Source: Mesorhizobium sp. 113-3-3
GTDB taxonomy: Bacteria; Pseudomonadota; Alphaproteobacteria; Rhizobiales; Rhizobiaceae
Assembly: GCF_016756495.1 (NCBI RefSeq)
Contig: NZ_AP023243.1
Coordinates: 2,360,501 to 2,424,500, forward strand
Reading direction: 5' to 3'
DNA: 64,000 bases
The notes under the pieces were generated by a model that did not search any database, was not told the origin of the DNA, and saw only the letters and a program-made list of their open reading frames with translations. Both the position numbers and the translations under genes were made by a program. This document shows positions 26,245 through 35,073 of the stretch, piece by piece; positions within the stretch are counted from its first letter, which is position 1; each line of letters begins with the position of its first letter.

Positions 26245-26572
26245 ATCTGTCTTTCGCGGATTGAAAAAATCGTCGCAGGGCCAATGTGCCGTGCGTCTGG
26301 TATCGACGATTTGGAATGATATTGGCGGGTCGAGAACCTCTGACGCCGCGAGATGCCAATTCTGGCCAAAACGATTTTCTTTATATAGATCGATTGAGCT
26401 CCATGTTCAAGGTGTTTCAAAAATCAATCCCGCTCTGACTGAAAAATAGATCGCTATATACGTTTAGATATTTCTGCTATGGTTTGCGCATATTTCCAAA
26501 AAAATCTTGAGAATGCGCTGGGGTATTTCCTCCGCGCCCATATTTTTATTTATCCTAGAAGGAGGAAAAAGC
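26245..26572. promoter_or_regulatory. AT-rich divergent promoter region
   Basis: 328 bp between cold-shock paralogue 3 and the small gene at 26573. From about 26370 to 26565 base composition is strikingly AT-rich for this genome (runs such as CTTTATATAGATCGATTGAG, TAGATCGCTATATACG, and TTTTTATTTATCC). It probably holds strong divergent promoters and the cold-shock leader. No gene seen. Confidence 0.6.
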
Positions 26573-26797
26573 ATGGTGTCCACAAGAGGCTCAAGAGGTA
26601 AGACCGTCGCGGTCAATCCGGTCATCAAGCCAATCGCCATTCACGCCATTGCCGTTGGCCCCAACGGCCAGCCGATGATCGTCAAGTCGGCGCGGCTGAC
26701 CATCAGAAGCGACGAGGCGGCAAGGCGAACGATCTCCGATACCGATGGCACGGTGAGGCGGGCGAGGCAGGTCGCGGAGACCAACCGCTTGATCTGA
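26573..26797 (+). CDS. Small protein of unknown function with strong translation signal
   Basis: 74 residues from ATG 26573, preceded by an excellent GAAGGAGGA Shine-Dalgarno. Basic protein: MVSTRGSRGKTVAVNPVIKP, then IHAIAVGPNGQPMIVKSARLTIRSDEAARRTISDTDGTVRRARQVAETN. No family recognised. The AT-rich upstream strip and strong ribosome site suggest high or regulated expression. Confidence 0.65.
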   Translation: MVSTRGSRGKTVAVNPVIKPIAIHAIAVGPNGQPMIVKSARLTIRSDEAARRTISDTDGTVRRARQVAETNRLI

Positions 26798-26838
26798 TCC
26801 TTGGCGTCGATGGAAAGGGCGCGGAACCACGCCGAGAC

Positions 26839-28617
26839 TTGAACCTGCCGCGCCAATGGCCTAGATCGCGGCAGGCGGACAAACACGGCAGGTTTCCCAT
26901 TAACAGAGATCAGAGACGAGCGGCGGGTGCGGGAGTCAGGTCTGGCGCGGGCGGACAGCCGCCACTGGGCCTCGACCAGTATGTGCAGCAGGCCCTGCAG
27001 CTGCACCAGGCCGGGCGCCGGCAAGAGGCTGAGTCCATCTACCGGCAAGTGCTGACCCGCCAGCCCAAACACGCGGCGGCGGCGCATTTCCTGGGACTGC
27101 TGCTGCACCAGACCGGGCGCAGCGAAGAAGGACTGGACCTCATCGAACGCTCGGTGAGCCTGCAGCCGACGAATGCCGACTTCCTCAACAATTTCGGTAC
27201 GGTGATGCGCGACCTCGGCCGCGTCGCCGCGGCAGTCGACTTCTTCCGCGGCGCGGTGGATCTGCGGCCGGAGCAGCTCGCCGCGCGCGACAATCTCGGC
27301 TCGTCGCTGAAGCAGCTCGGCCGCTTCGAGGAGGCCGAAGAGATCTATCGCGGCACCGTCACGCGCAATCCCTTTCATGTGCGCGCCCGCATCGGGCTTG
27401 CCGAAACCCTGCAGGAAGCCGGGCGGCTGGACGAGGCGCTGGCTGTCTTCCGCGAGGCGCTGACCATCCGCCCGAAGGATGCCGACCTGCTGCACGGGCT
27501 GGGCGTTGGGCTGATGGAAAAGGGCAAGCTCGACGAGGCGGCCGACCTGTTCCGGCAGGCGCTGGCGATCAACCCAGGCATGGCGACCGCCTGGCTGATG
27601 CTGACGCAGGTCAAGCGCCAGAAGGCGCGCGACGCCGAACTGGCAGGCATGGAAGCCCAGCATGCCAAGGCGCCGCAGAACAGCCTGGCGCGCATGCAGC
27701 TGTCCTTCGGCCTCGGCAAGGCCAATGACGATCTGAAGGATTATGGAAAGGCCTTCGACTATTTCGCCGAAGGCAATGCCATTCGCCGCAAGGGGATCAA
27801 CTATGACCCCGTCAGGACGCGCGAGGAATTCGCGGCGATGAAGACGGTGTTCGATGCCGCCTTCTTCGAAAGGCACAGGCCGAGCCCGATCACCGATGAC
27901 GCGCCGATCTTCGTCGTCGGCATGCCGCGTTCAGGTACGACGCTGGTCGAGCAGATCATCGCCAGCCATCCCCAAGTCTATGGCGCGGGCGAGCTCAGCA
28001 TCCTGAAGAACGCGGTCGGCAGGCAGTTCCCGGCGACCATGCCGGGCGGCTTCCCCTGGGGCGTATCGGATACGGACGATGCGGATTTCACCGAGGCGGG
28101 CCAGGCCTATCTCGACATGCTGCATGCCCGCTATCCGCATATGCGCCACGTCACCGACAAGATGCCGGGCAACTTCCTGCTTGTCGGCTTCATCCACATG
28201 ATGATGCCGAAGGCCAGGATCGTTCATTGCGCCCGCGATGCGGCAGCAACCTGCCTGTCGATCTACAAGGTGCATTTCCGCGGTGACAGCCACCGCTACG
28301 GCTACGATCTCGGCGAGCTCGCCGACTTCCACAATCTCTATACCGACATCATGGCGCACTGGCACAAGGTGCTGCCCGGCGTCGTGCATGATGTGCGCTA
28401 CGAGGATTTCGTCGCAGATCAGGAAGGGCAGAGCCGGGCGCTGATCGACTATCTCGGCCTGCCTTGGGACGATGCCGTGCTGTCGTTCCACGAGACCGAC
28501 CGGCCGGTGCGCACGGCTTCCGCCGCGCAGGTGCGCCAGCCGATGTATCAGGGCTCGGTCGACCTGTGGAAGCGCTATGGCGACCGGCTGAAGCCGCTGC
28601 TCGACAAACTGGACTGA
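26839..28617 (+). CDS. TPR-repeat sulfotransferase family protein
   Basis: 592 residues. N-terminal two-fifths are tandem tetratricopeptide repeats (from about 45: LQLHQAGRRQEAESIYRQVL, then repeats with NADFLNNFGTVM, LAARDNLGSSLKQLGRFEEAEEIY, ADLLHGLGVGLMEKGKLDEAADLF). The C-terminal part is a PAPS-dependent sulfotransferase with phosphosulfate loop FVVGMPRSGTTLVEQIIASHP (about 355) and the 3'-phosphate region RIVHCARDAAATCLSIYK. Predicted to sulfate a protein or glycan; acceptor unknown. The TTG start is uncertain. Confidence 0.88.
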   Translation: MNLPRQWPRSRQADKHGRFPINRDQRRAAGAGVRSGAGGQPPLGLDQYVQQALQLHQAGRRQEAESIYRQVLTRQPKHAAAAHFLGLLLHQTGRSEEGLDLIERSVSLQPTNADFLNNFGTVMRDLGRVAAAVDFFRGAVDLRPEQLAARDNLGSSLKQLGRFEEAEEIYRGTVTRNPFHVRARIGLAETLQEAGRLDEALAVFREALTIRPKDADLLHGLGVGLMEKGKLDEAADLFRQALAINPGMATAWLMLTQVKRQKARDAELAGMEAQHAKAPQNSLARMQLSFGLGKANDDLKDYGKAFDYFAEGNAIRRKGINYDPVRTREEFAAMKTVFDAAFFERHRPSPITDDAPIFVVGMPRSGTTLVEQIIASHPQVYGAGELSILKNAVGRQFPATMPGGFPWGVSDTDDADFTEAGQAYLDMLHARYPHMRHVTDKMPGNFLLVGFIHMMMPKARIVHCARDAAATCLSIYKVHFRGDSHRYGYDLGELADFHNLYTDIMAHWHKVLPGVVHDVRYEDFVADQEGQSRALIDYLGLPWDDAVLSFHETDRPVRTASAAQVRQPMYQGSVDLWKRYGDRLKPLLDKLD

Positions 28618-28697
28618 AGAGCCCGGCAGATGTGCCGCTATTAATCAGGATGATGTCTGGTTGAAATCGTTGTCCTGATCTCTTTGGACAACATGCA

Positions 28698-29267
28698 TTA
28701 GCCGGCCTGCGACTTCTGCTCGTAGCGCAGGAAGACGTTGCCGTTGCCGAAGGCTTGTGACCGGGCCAGCTTCACGTTGAGCCGATTGCCGATGCCTTCG
28801 AACATCGTCCTGCCGGCGCCAAGCATGATCGGCACGATGACGAACTGGTATTCGTCGATCAAATTCTCCTCGGCCAATTGAGCGACGAGATTGCCGCTTC
28901 CCAGGATTGTCAGGTGGTTGCCCGGTTGCTGCTTCAGTTCCCGAAGCTTCGCGGCCGGGCCGCTTTTGACCAACTCGGTGTTGTTCCAACTCGCCGTGTC
29001 GAGCGTGCGGGAGAACACGACCTTCGGCATGGCGTTCATGCGTTCGGCCACCACCGGTGCGATTTGGGCCGCCATCGGCGTCGGCCAGAACTGGATCATC
29101 AGCTCGTAGGTAACGCGGCCCAGCACCAGCATGCCACCGCCCTTGGCATTGTCGGCGACGAAAGCGTTCCATTCCGGATCCTGGCTGTGCGCCCAGTCCA
29201 TGGCGCCGTGCCTGTCGGTAAAATAGCCGTCGAGAGAGATGCTGTTGAATACGATCAGCTTGCGCAT
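28698..29267 (-). CDS. Dihydrofolate reductase family (RibD C-terminal domain) protein
   Basis: 189 residues, MRKLIVFNSISLDGYFTDRHGAMDWAHS, with LVLGRVTYELMIQFWP, VFSRTLDTASWNNTEL and the NADPH-site pattern LGSGNLVAQLAEENLIDEYQFVIVPIMLGAGRTMFEG. A stand-alone reductase of the YwjB/YyaP type rather than true folate or riboflavin enzyme; substrate unknown. AGGACC Shine-Dalgarno upstream. Start of a minus-strand group of small 'DUF' enzymes (DUF1428 and VOC next). Confidence 0.9.
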   Translation of the reverse strand: MRKLIVFNSISLDGYFTDRHGAMDWAHSQDPEWNAFVADNAKGGGMLVLGRVTYELMIQFWPTPMAAQIAPVVAERMNAMPKVVFSRTLDTASWNNTELVKSGPAAKLRELKQQPGNHLTILGSGNLVAQLAEENLIDEYQFVIVPIMLGAGRTMFEGIGNRLNVKLARSQAFGNGNVFLRYEQKSQAG

Positions 29268-29357
29268 AAGTCGGTCCTGCCTCGAGAAATGAAGACTGGT
29301 TCGGGTCCCGCCGTGGCGTCGGCACGCGGCAGCGGTCGGTCGGTCTGGATGATCGGT

Positions 29358-29711
29358 CTACAGCTCGATGAAAGGCTGGAAGCCGCCGAAGATCATGCGT
29401 TTCATATCGAACGGCATGGGACCCAAATCGGGTGTCAAACGCGGGTCGGCCATCACCTTGGCCATCACCGCGTCGCGGCGTTGCCTGGATTCATAGACCG
29501 CCCAGGCGAAGACGACGATCTCGTCGTCCTTTGCCTGAACGGCACGCGGAAACGAGGTCAGCTCGCCATAGGGCACGTCGTCGCCGATGCATTCGACATA
29601 GGCCAGAGCGCCGTGTTCCATCCAAATGGGGCCTGCGAGGTTGGCCAGCTTCTTGTAGTCATCGAGTTTGGCCTTTGGCACGGCAAGCACGAAACCATCG
29701 ACATAGGACAT
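29358..29711 (-). CDS. DUF1428 family protein
   Basis: 117 residues, an alpha-beta barrel domain: MSYVDGFVLAVPKAKLDDYKKLANLAGPIWMEHGALAYVECIGDDVPYGELTSFPRAV, ending GPMPFDMKRMIFGGFQPFIEL, which is diagnostic of DUF1428 (YbaA-like). Strong AAGGAGAA ribosome site. Function unknown; frequently linked to VOC and RibD-C genes, as here. Confidence 0.92.
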   Translation of the reverse strand: MSYVDGFVLAVPKAKLDDYKKLANLAGPIWMEHGALAYVECIGDDVPYGELTSFPRAVQAKDDEIVVFAWAVYESRQRRDAVMAKVMADPRLTPDLGPMPFDMKRMIFGGFQPFIEL

Positions 29712-29805
29712 AGGGTTCTCCTTGGCTGAAAAGATGAGCGCCGGGTCGGCGGGGATACGACCCGGCGCGGTGAGCGCGTCAGCCCTGACGGGCGACGCCT
29801 GCTCG

Positions 29806-30228
29806 CTACTTAACCGGTGCGTTCATCGCCCAGGCGACGCCGAACGGATCATTCAGCTGGCCCCAGCGGTCGCCCCAGAACATCACCTGCAGCGGCGTGA
29901 CCACTTCGCAGCCGGCGTCGACCGCGCGCTGCCACCAGTTGTCGATGTCGCCATCGCCGAGATGGAGCTGCAGCGTGTAGCCTTGCGCCGCCTTGTGCGG
30001 ATGGCCGTGCTCGGGATAGGCGTCGCAAAGCATCAGCGTCGAGCCGTTGACGTGGAGATGGATGTGCATGGTGCGGCCCTGCTCGTCGGCCGGGTAGGCA
30101 AAGACCTCCTTGGCGCCAAAGGCCTTCTCGTAGAAATCGGCGGCCTTGAAGGCGCCGTCCACCTGCAGGTAGGGGGTCAATCCGCCGAGCACTTCTGCCC
30201 TGGGCTGAATGGGGGTCTGGTCAGTCAT
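29806..30228 (-). CDS. VOC family protein (PhnB-like)
   Basis: 140 residues with two beta-alpha-beta-beta-beta modules of the glyoxalase/bleomycin-resistance superfamily: GLTPYLQVDGAFKAADFYEKAFGAKEVF and LQLHLGDGDIDNWWQRAVDAGCEVVTPLQVMFWGDRWGQLNDPFGVAWAM. GAGGAG Shine-Dalgarno. Resembles PhnB-type proteins of unspecified activity; heads the three-gene minus-strand group that ends with the RibD-C reductase. Confidence 0.9.
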   Translation of the reverse strand: MTDQTPIQPRAEVLGGLTPYLQVDGAFKAADFYEKAFGAKEVFAYPADEQGRTMHIHLHVNGSTLMLCDAYPEHGHPHKAAQGYTLQLHLGDGDIDNWWQRAVDAGCEVVTPLQVMFWGDRWGQLNDPFGVAWAMNAPVK

Positions 30229-30465
30229 GTCTTGCTCCTCTTTGCGTTCGGCTTAGCCTTGCGAACCACAGGACGCACGAGGTGACCGCAATCCTACAGC
30301 GCGGCACAAATTTTTTTGGGCCGGCTTCGGGCAGGCCGCGCAGACGGCGGTTTGAGCCGAAGGCGTGAAACGAACTTGCGCCAGCGGCCCCCAAACAGAG
30401 CGCAATTATCGCAGCTCGCGGGCTAGAACGGATTACGCGCCGCTTCCTCAATCCCTGAGACGACC

Positions 30466-31080
30466 ATGATCCTCTATTACCAGACCCACTCACCTTTCGC
30501 GCGCAAGGCGCTGGTCTTCGCGCATGAGGCCGGCATCGCCGATCGGCTCGAGGTCATTCATCACGAGACCAGTCCGACCTTGCGCAACGCTCGTGTCTAC
30601 GCCGAAAATCCGCTCGGCAAAGTGCCGGTGCTGCTGCGGTCCGGCGCATCGGCGATCTTCGATTCCGATGTCATCTGCGCCTATCTCGACACGCTGCATG
30701 ACGGCCGCAAGCTTTTGCCGCAAGACGGCGAGGCGCGCTGGCAGGCGTTGCGGCTGCAGTCGGTCGCCCAGGGGCTGGCACAGACAGGCATCGCCCTGCG
30801 CTGGGAGACGGAAAGGAGACCCGAGCCGCTGCGCTATGATGCTCTTGCGCAGGGATATCGGGACAAGATCGAGGCGAGCTACGACTGGATCGAAAGCACG
30901 CTGGACGACGAAGCGCCGCTCCATATCGGACATATAGCGCTCGCCACCACGCTGTCCTGGATGGCGTTTCGCCAGCTTCCGTCGTTTCGCGCGCGGGCAC
31001 GGCTGACGCGCTGGTTCGACGTTTTCGAAAAGCGTGCGTCGATGCAGGCGACGCCGCTTTCGGGCGACACGCATGATTGA
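30466..31080 (+). CDS. Glutathione S-transferase family protein
   Basis: 204 residues. Thioredoxin-like N-domain (MILYYQTHSPFARKALVFAHEAGI; the SPFARK motif is the usual S-P-[FY] site), NPLGKVPVL with the cis-Pro, and SDVICAYLD for the glutathione gamma-glutamyl contact; an all-helical C-domain follows. Monocistronic, divergent from the VOC group. Substrate unknown. Confidence 0.9.
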   Translation: MILYYQTHSPFARKALVFAHEAGIADRLEVIHHETSPTLRNARVYAENPLGKVPVLLRSGASAIFDSDVICAYLDTLHDGRKLLPQDGEARWQALRLQSVAQGLAQTGIALRWETERRPEPLRYDALAQGYRDKIEASYDWIESTLDDEAPLHIGHIALATTLSWMAFRQLPSFRARARLTRWFDVFEKRASMQATPLSGDTHD

Positions 31081-31129
31081 GCATTGGTCGCCGCGTGGCG
31101 GCCCGCATCGATATTTTCCGACCGCATTG

Positions 31130-31303
31130 TCAAAGCGTCCTGCGGATCCGTGGGCCGCTTTGCGCGTCGATGACGATTTCCGGCCAGCCGATGTCCTTGC
31201 GCAGTTCGATCGGCAGGGACAACAATTCGCGCTCGCTGCGGTGGCGGGCGCGGTTCTGTGCGTAACGGGAGGCAACGCGACCCAGGGATGACAGAATGGA
31301 CAT
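31130..31303 (-). CDS. DUF1127 domain small protein
   Basis: 57 residues from ATG 31303 (MSILSSLGRVASRYAQNRARHR), with GGAG upstream. The Arg-rich helix followed by RSERELLSLPIELRKDIGWPE is the DUF1127 signature. DUF1127 proteins are small, stress-responsive RNA-associated regulators in alphaproteobacteria (for example CcaF1 in Rhodobacter). Confidence 0.88.
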   Translation of the reverse strand: MSILSSLGRVASRYAQNRARHRSERELLSLPIELRKDIGWPEIVIDAQSGPRIRRTL

Positions 31304-31427
31304 GATGCTTTCTCCTCGGATGAAGCCGGCATCATCGTGTCGGCATCCCAAGGACGCCGCAGGTTCAGGCGATCCGACAGAGCGACGAAATTTTTGTTAC
31401 GACTCCGGATTCAATCCAAGAGTGGAC

Positions 31428-31736
31428 CTAGGCTACCTTAAGCGTCGGGATAGCTGAAACGTCAATTTCACGCTCGGCGTGCCAGGCATCGAAAGCCGCC
31501 TGCATCCGAAGCCAGATCGCGGCACCGTCGCCAAACAGCTTCCCAAGGCGAGCGGCCACAGCCGGCGAAACCGGCTTCTTTTCGCGGATGATGTCATAAA
31601 GCTGTTGCCGGGAGATCCCGAGCAGATTTGCAATTTCCACCTTGGTCTTTCCGGTTGCCGGGATAATGTCCTCAAGTAGCGCCCCCGGGTGGGAGGGACA
31701 ACGCTCGATCGGACGCGTCGGCTCGTGCACGGTCAT
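31428..31736 (-). CDS. higA: HigA family antitoxin
   Basis: 102 residues. Xre-type helix-turn-helix: HPGALLEDIIPATGKTKVEIANLLGISRQQLYDIIREKKPVSPAVAARLGKLFGDGAAIWLRMQAAFDAWHAER, the standard VapI/HigA layout. Binds and neutralises HigB and represses the operon. Located 27 bp after the toxin gene, in the toxin-first order typical of hig loci. Confidence 0.94.
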   Translation of the reverse strand: MTVHEPTRPIERCPSHPGALLEDIIPATGKTKVEIANLLGISRQQLYDIIREKKPVSPAVAARLGKLFGDGAAIWLRMQAAFDAWHAEREIDVSAIPTLKVA

Positions 31737-31763
31737 AAGTCGAACTTCTCCAATCTGGCCACC

Positions 31764-32042
31764 TCAGTGATATTGCTCGAAATCGACGCGGGCGGCATCA
31801 TTACCGTCGAATTCAAATGTGATGCACCACGGGCCGTTGACATGGACCGTGTAGCGGATCGGATCGAAGCCTTTCAGCGAGTGGAAGTCGAAGCCGGGGA
31901 GGTTCATCTCCTCCGGCTTCTCCGAAGCTTCCAGGCGGTCAAGCCGGACAAGAATGCGCTTGTGCATTTTGGCGTCGATCTTACCGGTTTTTCCGGTTTG
32001 AAAGAGGTCCGACAGCGCCTTGTTCTTGAAGGACTTGATCAT
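31764..32042 (-). CDS. higB: HigB family toxin (RelE/ParE superfamily RNase)
   Basis: 92 residues, MIKSFKNKALSDLFQTGKTGKIDAKMHKRILVRLDRLEASEKPEEMNLPGFDFHSLKG...IRYTVHVNGPWCITFEFDGNDAARVDFEQYH. The GFDFHSLKG and NGPWCITFEF motifs are the HigB pattern for ribosome-dependent mRNA cleavage. Starts within a few bases of two operator repeats. Likely intact. Confidence 0.94.
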   Translation of the reverse strand: MIKSFKNKALSDLFQTGKTGKIDAKMHKRILVRLDRLEASEKPEEMNLPGFDFHSLKGFDPIRYTVHVNGPWCITFEFDGNDAARVDFEQYH

Positions 32043-32049
32043 AGATATA

Positions 32050-32099
32050 TGTAAACATATTGCTTACACTAATCAAGAGATGTAAGCAAATAATTTACA
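32050..32099. promoter_or_regulatory. Duplicated hig operator
   Basis: Two copies of the dyad TGTAA-N9-TTACA, at 32050-32068 and 32081-32099, starting 31 bp apart (about three helical turns). They lie immediately upstream of higB, inside an AT-rich strip that should carry the promoter. Same-face placement suits cooperative binding of HigA or HigBA. Confidence 0.8.
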
Positions 32100-32127
32100 G
32101 ACCGATTGAGGTATCGAGCCTTCGCCC

Positions 32128-33654
<1,527 letters not shown>

Positions 33655-33790
33655 TTGGATTTCTCTGGTCTTGGCCGACATGCGGCTCATGCACTTGGAC
33701 GGTGCGCTTGCTGGCCATCAGGCTCGGCGTTGCGGCACCACGAAGGGCAGACCAAAAAATCGAAGCGGGAAAAACCCGGACCGTCCCTGG

Positions 33791-33862
33791 TCAGCCCTGC
33801 AAGCTGGCTTGCAGGGCAGAAATCGGGCCACGCTGACGATGGTGACGATGAAACGTAAACAC
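33791..33862 (-). CDS. Candidate leader peptide upstream of the ABC-F gene
   Basis: 23-codon ORF starting GTG at 33862 with a near-perfect AAAGGAGGG Shine-Dalgarno 6 bp upstream, stop TGA at 33791-33793. The peptide starts VFTFHRHHRQRGP, very rich in His and Arg, and ends LQASLQG. Its last codons form the perfect 10-bp hairpin at 33794-33817. It begins 40 bp after the EamA stop and ends 137 bp before the ABC-F start. Position and hairpin fit a ribosome-sensing attenuator, but it might also be an independent small protein. Confidence 0.6.
   Translation of the reverse strand: MFTFHRHHRQRGPISALQASLQG
33794..33817 (-). promoter_or_regulatory. Hairpin overlapping the leader ORF end
   Basis: GCCCTGCAAG/CTTGCAGGGC, a perfect 10-bp stem with a 4-nt loop, ending at the base next to the leader stop codon. 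There is no immediate U-tract on the minus-strand transcript, so it is not a simple terminator; T-rich runs come about 30-45 nt later. Confidence 0.65.
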
Positions 33863-33901
33863 GTGAGCCCTCCTTTCAAGACGTTCGAGTGTGCGAAGCG
33901 A

Positions 33902-34807
33902 TTACACCAAGGGCGGGGCGGATGGCAAGGCCGCCGCTTTCACGCGGCGCGGGAATGGATCCAGCACCAGTATACAGCCGCCGATGATCGCCACCGCGCC
34001 GAAGGCCTGGATGATGGTCAGCGACTCGCCAAGCACGACGGTGCCAACCAGCACCGCGATCGTGGTCACGGCGAATTCGACGCTGATCGTTTTGGTCGCG
34101 CCGATGCTGGCCACCAGCCGGAAGTAGACGACATAGGTCAGCGCACTCATCACGCAGGCTAGAAGGACGAGGTAGAGGAAATCGACGGGACGCGGCATGG
34201 CCGGAACCGGCACGGCCAAGAGCAGCGGCAGCGTCATCAGCCCGCCGAACAGGAAGGCGGCGCCGGTGAGTTCGAACGAGCCGGCCGAGCGCAGATGGCG
34301 ATTGGCGTAGTTGCTGCCGAAGGCGGCCGAGAAGGAACTGAACAGCGAGGCGGCGCAGCCGAAGGCGAAGGACGCTGTGATAGGCACCGAAGGGAAGCCG
34401 ACCAGGACGACGATGCCCGCCGCGCCGAGCAGGAGGCCGGCCAGCCCGCGAACGGTGATGCGCTCGAGCCCCCATAACTGGCCAAGGATCATCGAAAACA
34501 GCGGGATCGCGGCAACGAGGATGGCCGCCATCGCCGTGCCGATGCGCGGCGTGGCGTAGGACAGGCCGATCAGCTGCGCCGCGACGGTCGTCGCACCGAC
34601 CATGGCGAAGTGCCGCCAGCCGGCGCTGAAATCGAGCCGCCGCCGCGTCGCCGCCGCCAACAGGAAGAGCGTGATGCCGGCGATCAGCGAGCGCAAGGTC
34701 ACGGCGCCAACCCAGCCGAAAGCGTGTACGACCTTGAGCAGCACCAGGAATGACAGACCCCAGGTGACGGCCAGGAAGGCGTAGGCTGCGATGTCCCTGG
34801 GTTTCAT
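33902..34807 (-). CDS. EamA family (drug/metabolite) transporter
   Basis: 301 residues with about ten hydrophobic helices in two EamA repeats: first MKPRDIAAYAFLAVTWGLSFLVLLKVVHAFGWVGAVTLRSL, second starting near SFAFGCAASLFSSFSAAFGSNY. ALTYVVYFRLVASIGATKTISVEF and AVLVGTVVLGESLT are the usual C-terminal features. Inner-membrane exporter of metabolites or drugs, substrate unknown. Upstream, on the same strand, of the leader peptide and ABC-F gene, possibly one transcription unit. Confidence 0.88.
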   Translation of the reverse strand: MKPRDIAAYAFLAVTWGLSFLVLLKVVHAFGWVGAVTLRSLIAGITLFLLAAATRRRLDFSAGWRHFAMVGATTVAAQLIGLSYATPRIGTAMAAILVAAIPLFSMILGQLWGLERITVRGLAGLLLGAAGIVVLVGFPSVPITASFAFGCAASLFSSFSAAFGSNYANRHLRSAGSFELTGAAFLFGGLMTLPLLLAVPVPAMPRPVDFLYLVLLACVMSALTYVVYFRLVASIGATKTISVEFAVTTIAVLVGTVVLGESLTIIQAFGAVAIIGGCILVLDPFPRRVKAAALPSAPPLV

Positions 34808-34913
34808 GGAGGCGGGGCGGGTGGGGCGCGTTGCTGGCAGAGGCAGGATTGCAGCCGTGCGTATCGCTTCCGCCGGCTGGCGGCAAGCGCGAGCTGCGAA
34901 GATGGAGCGCTTT

Positions 34914-35066
34914 CCTTTCTCCCCCTGTGGGAGAAGGTGGCCTCGCGAAGCGAGGTCGGATAAGGGGGTGTGCCAGGGAACGCCAGCGTCTCACTCCGCT
35001 GGAACACCCCTCAACCGTCTCGGCGCTGGCGCGCCGATCCACCTTCTCCCACAGGGGGAGAAGGAA
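34914..35066. repeat. Long inverted repeat element between eamA and uvrB
   Basis: Arms of about 27 bp: CTTTCTCCCCCTGTGGGAGA at 34914-34933 and its near reverse complement ending 35066. Each arm is itself a small hairpin, and the centre holds a CTCGCGAAGCGAG hairpin. The 153-bp element stops a few bases before the uvrB stop codon. It belongs to the same broad class as the elements at 22131 and 49961. Confidence 0.8.
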
Positions 35067-35073
35067 GAGGCGC

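Noticed and set aside
33794..33817. Hairpin considered as a simple terminator of the EamA gene
   Set aside because: No U-tract follows directly on the minus-strand transcript, and the stem coincides with the end of a leader ORF with a strong ribosome site.
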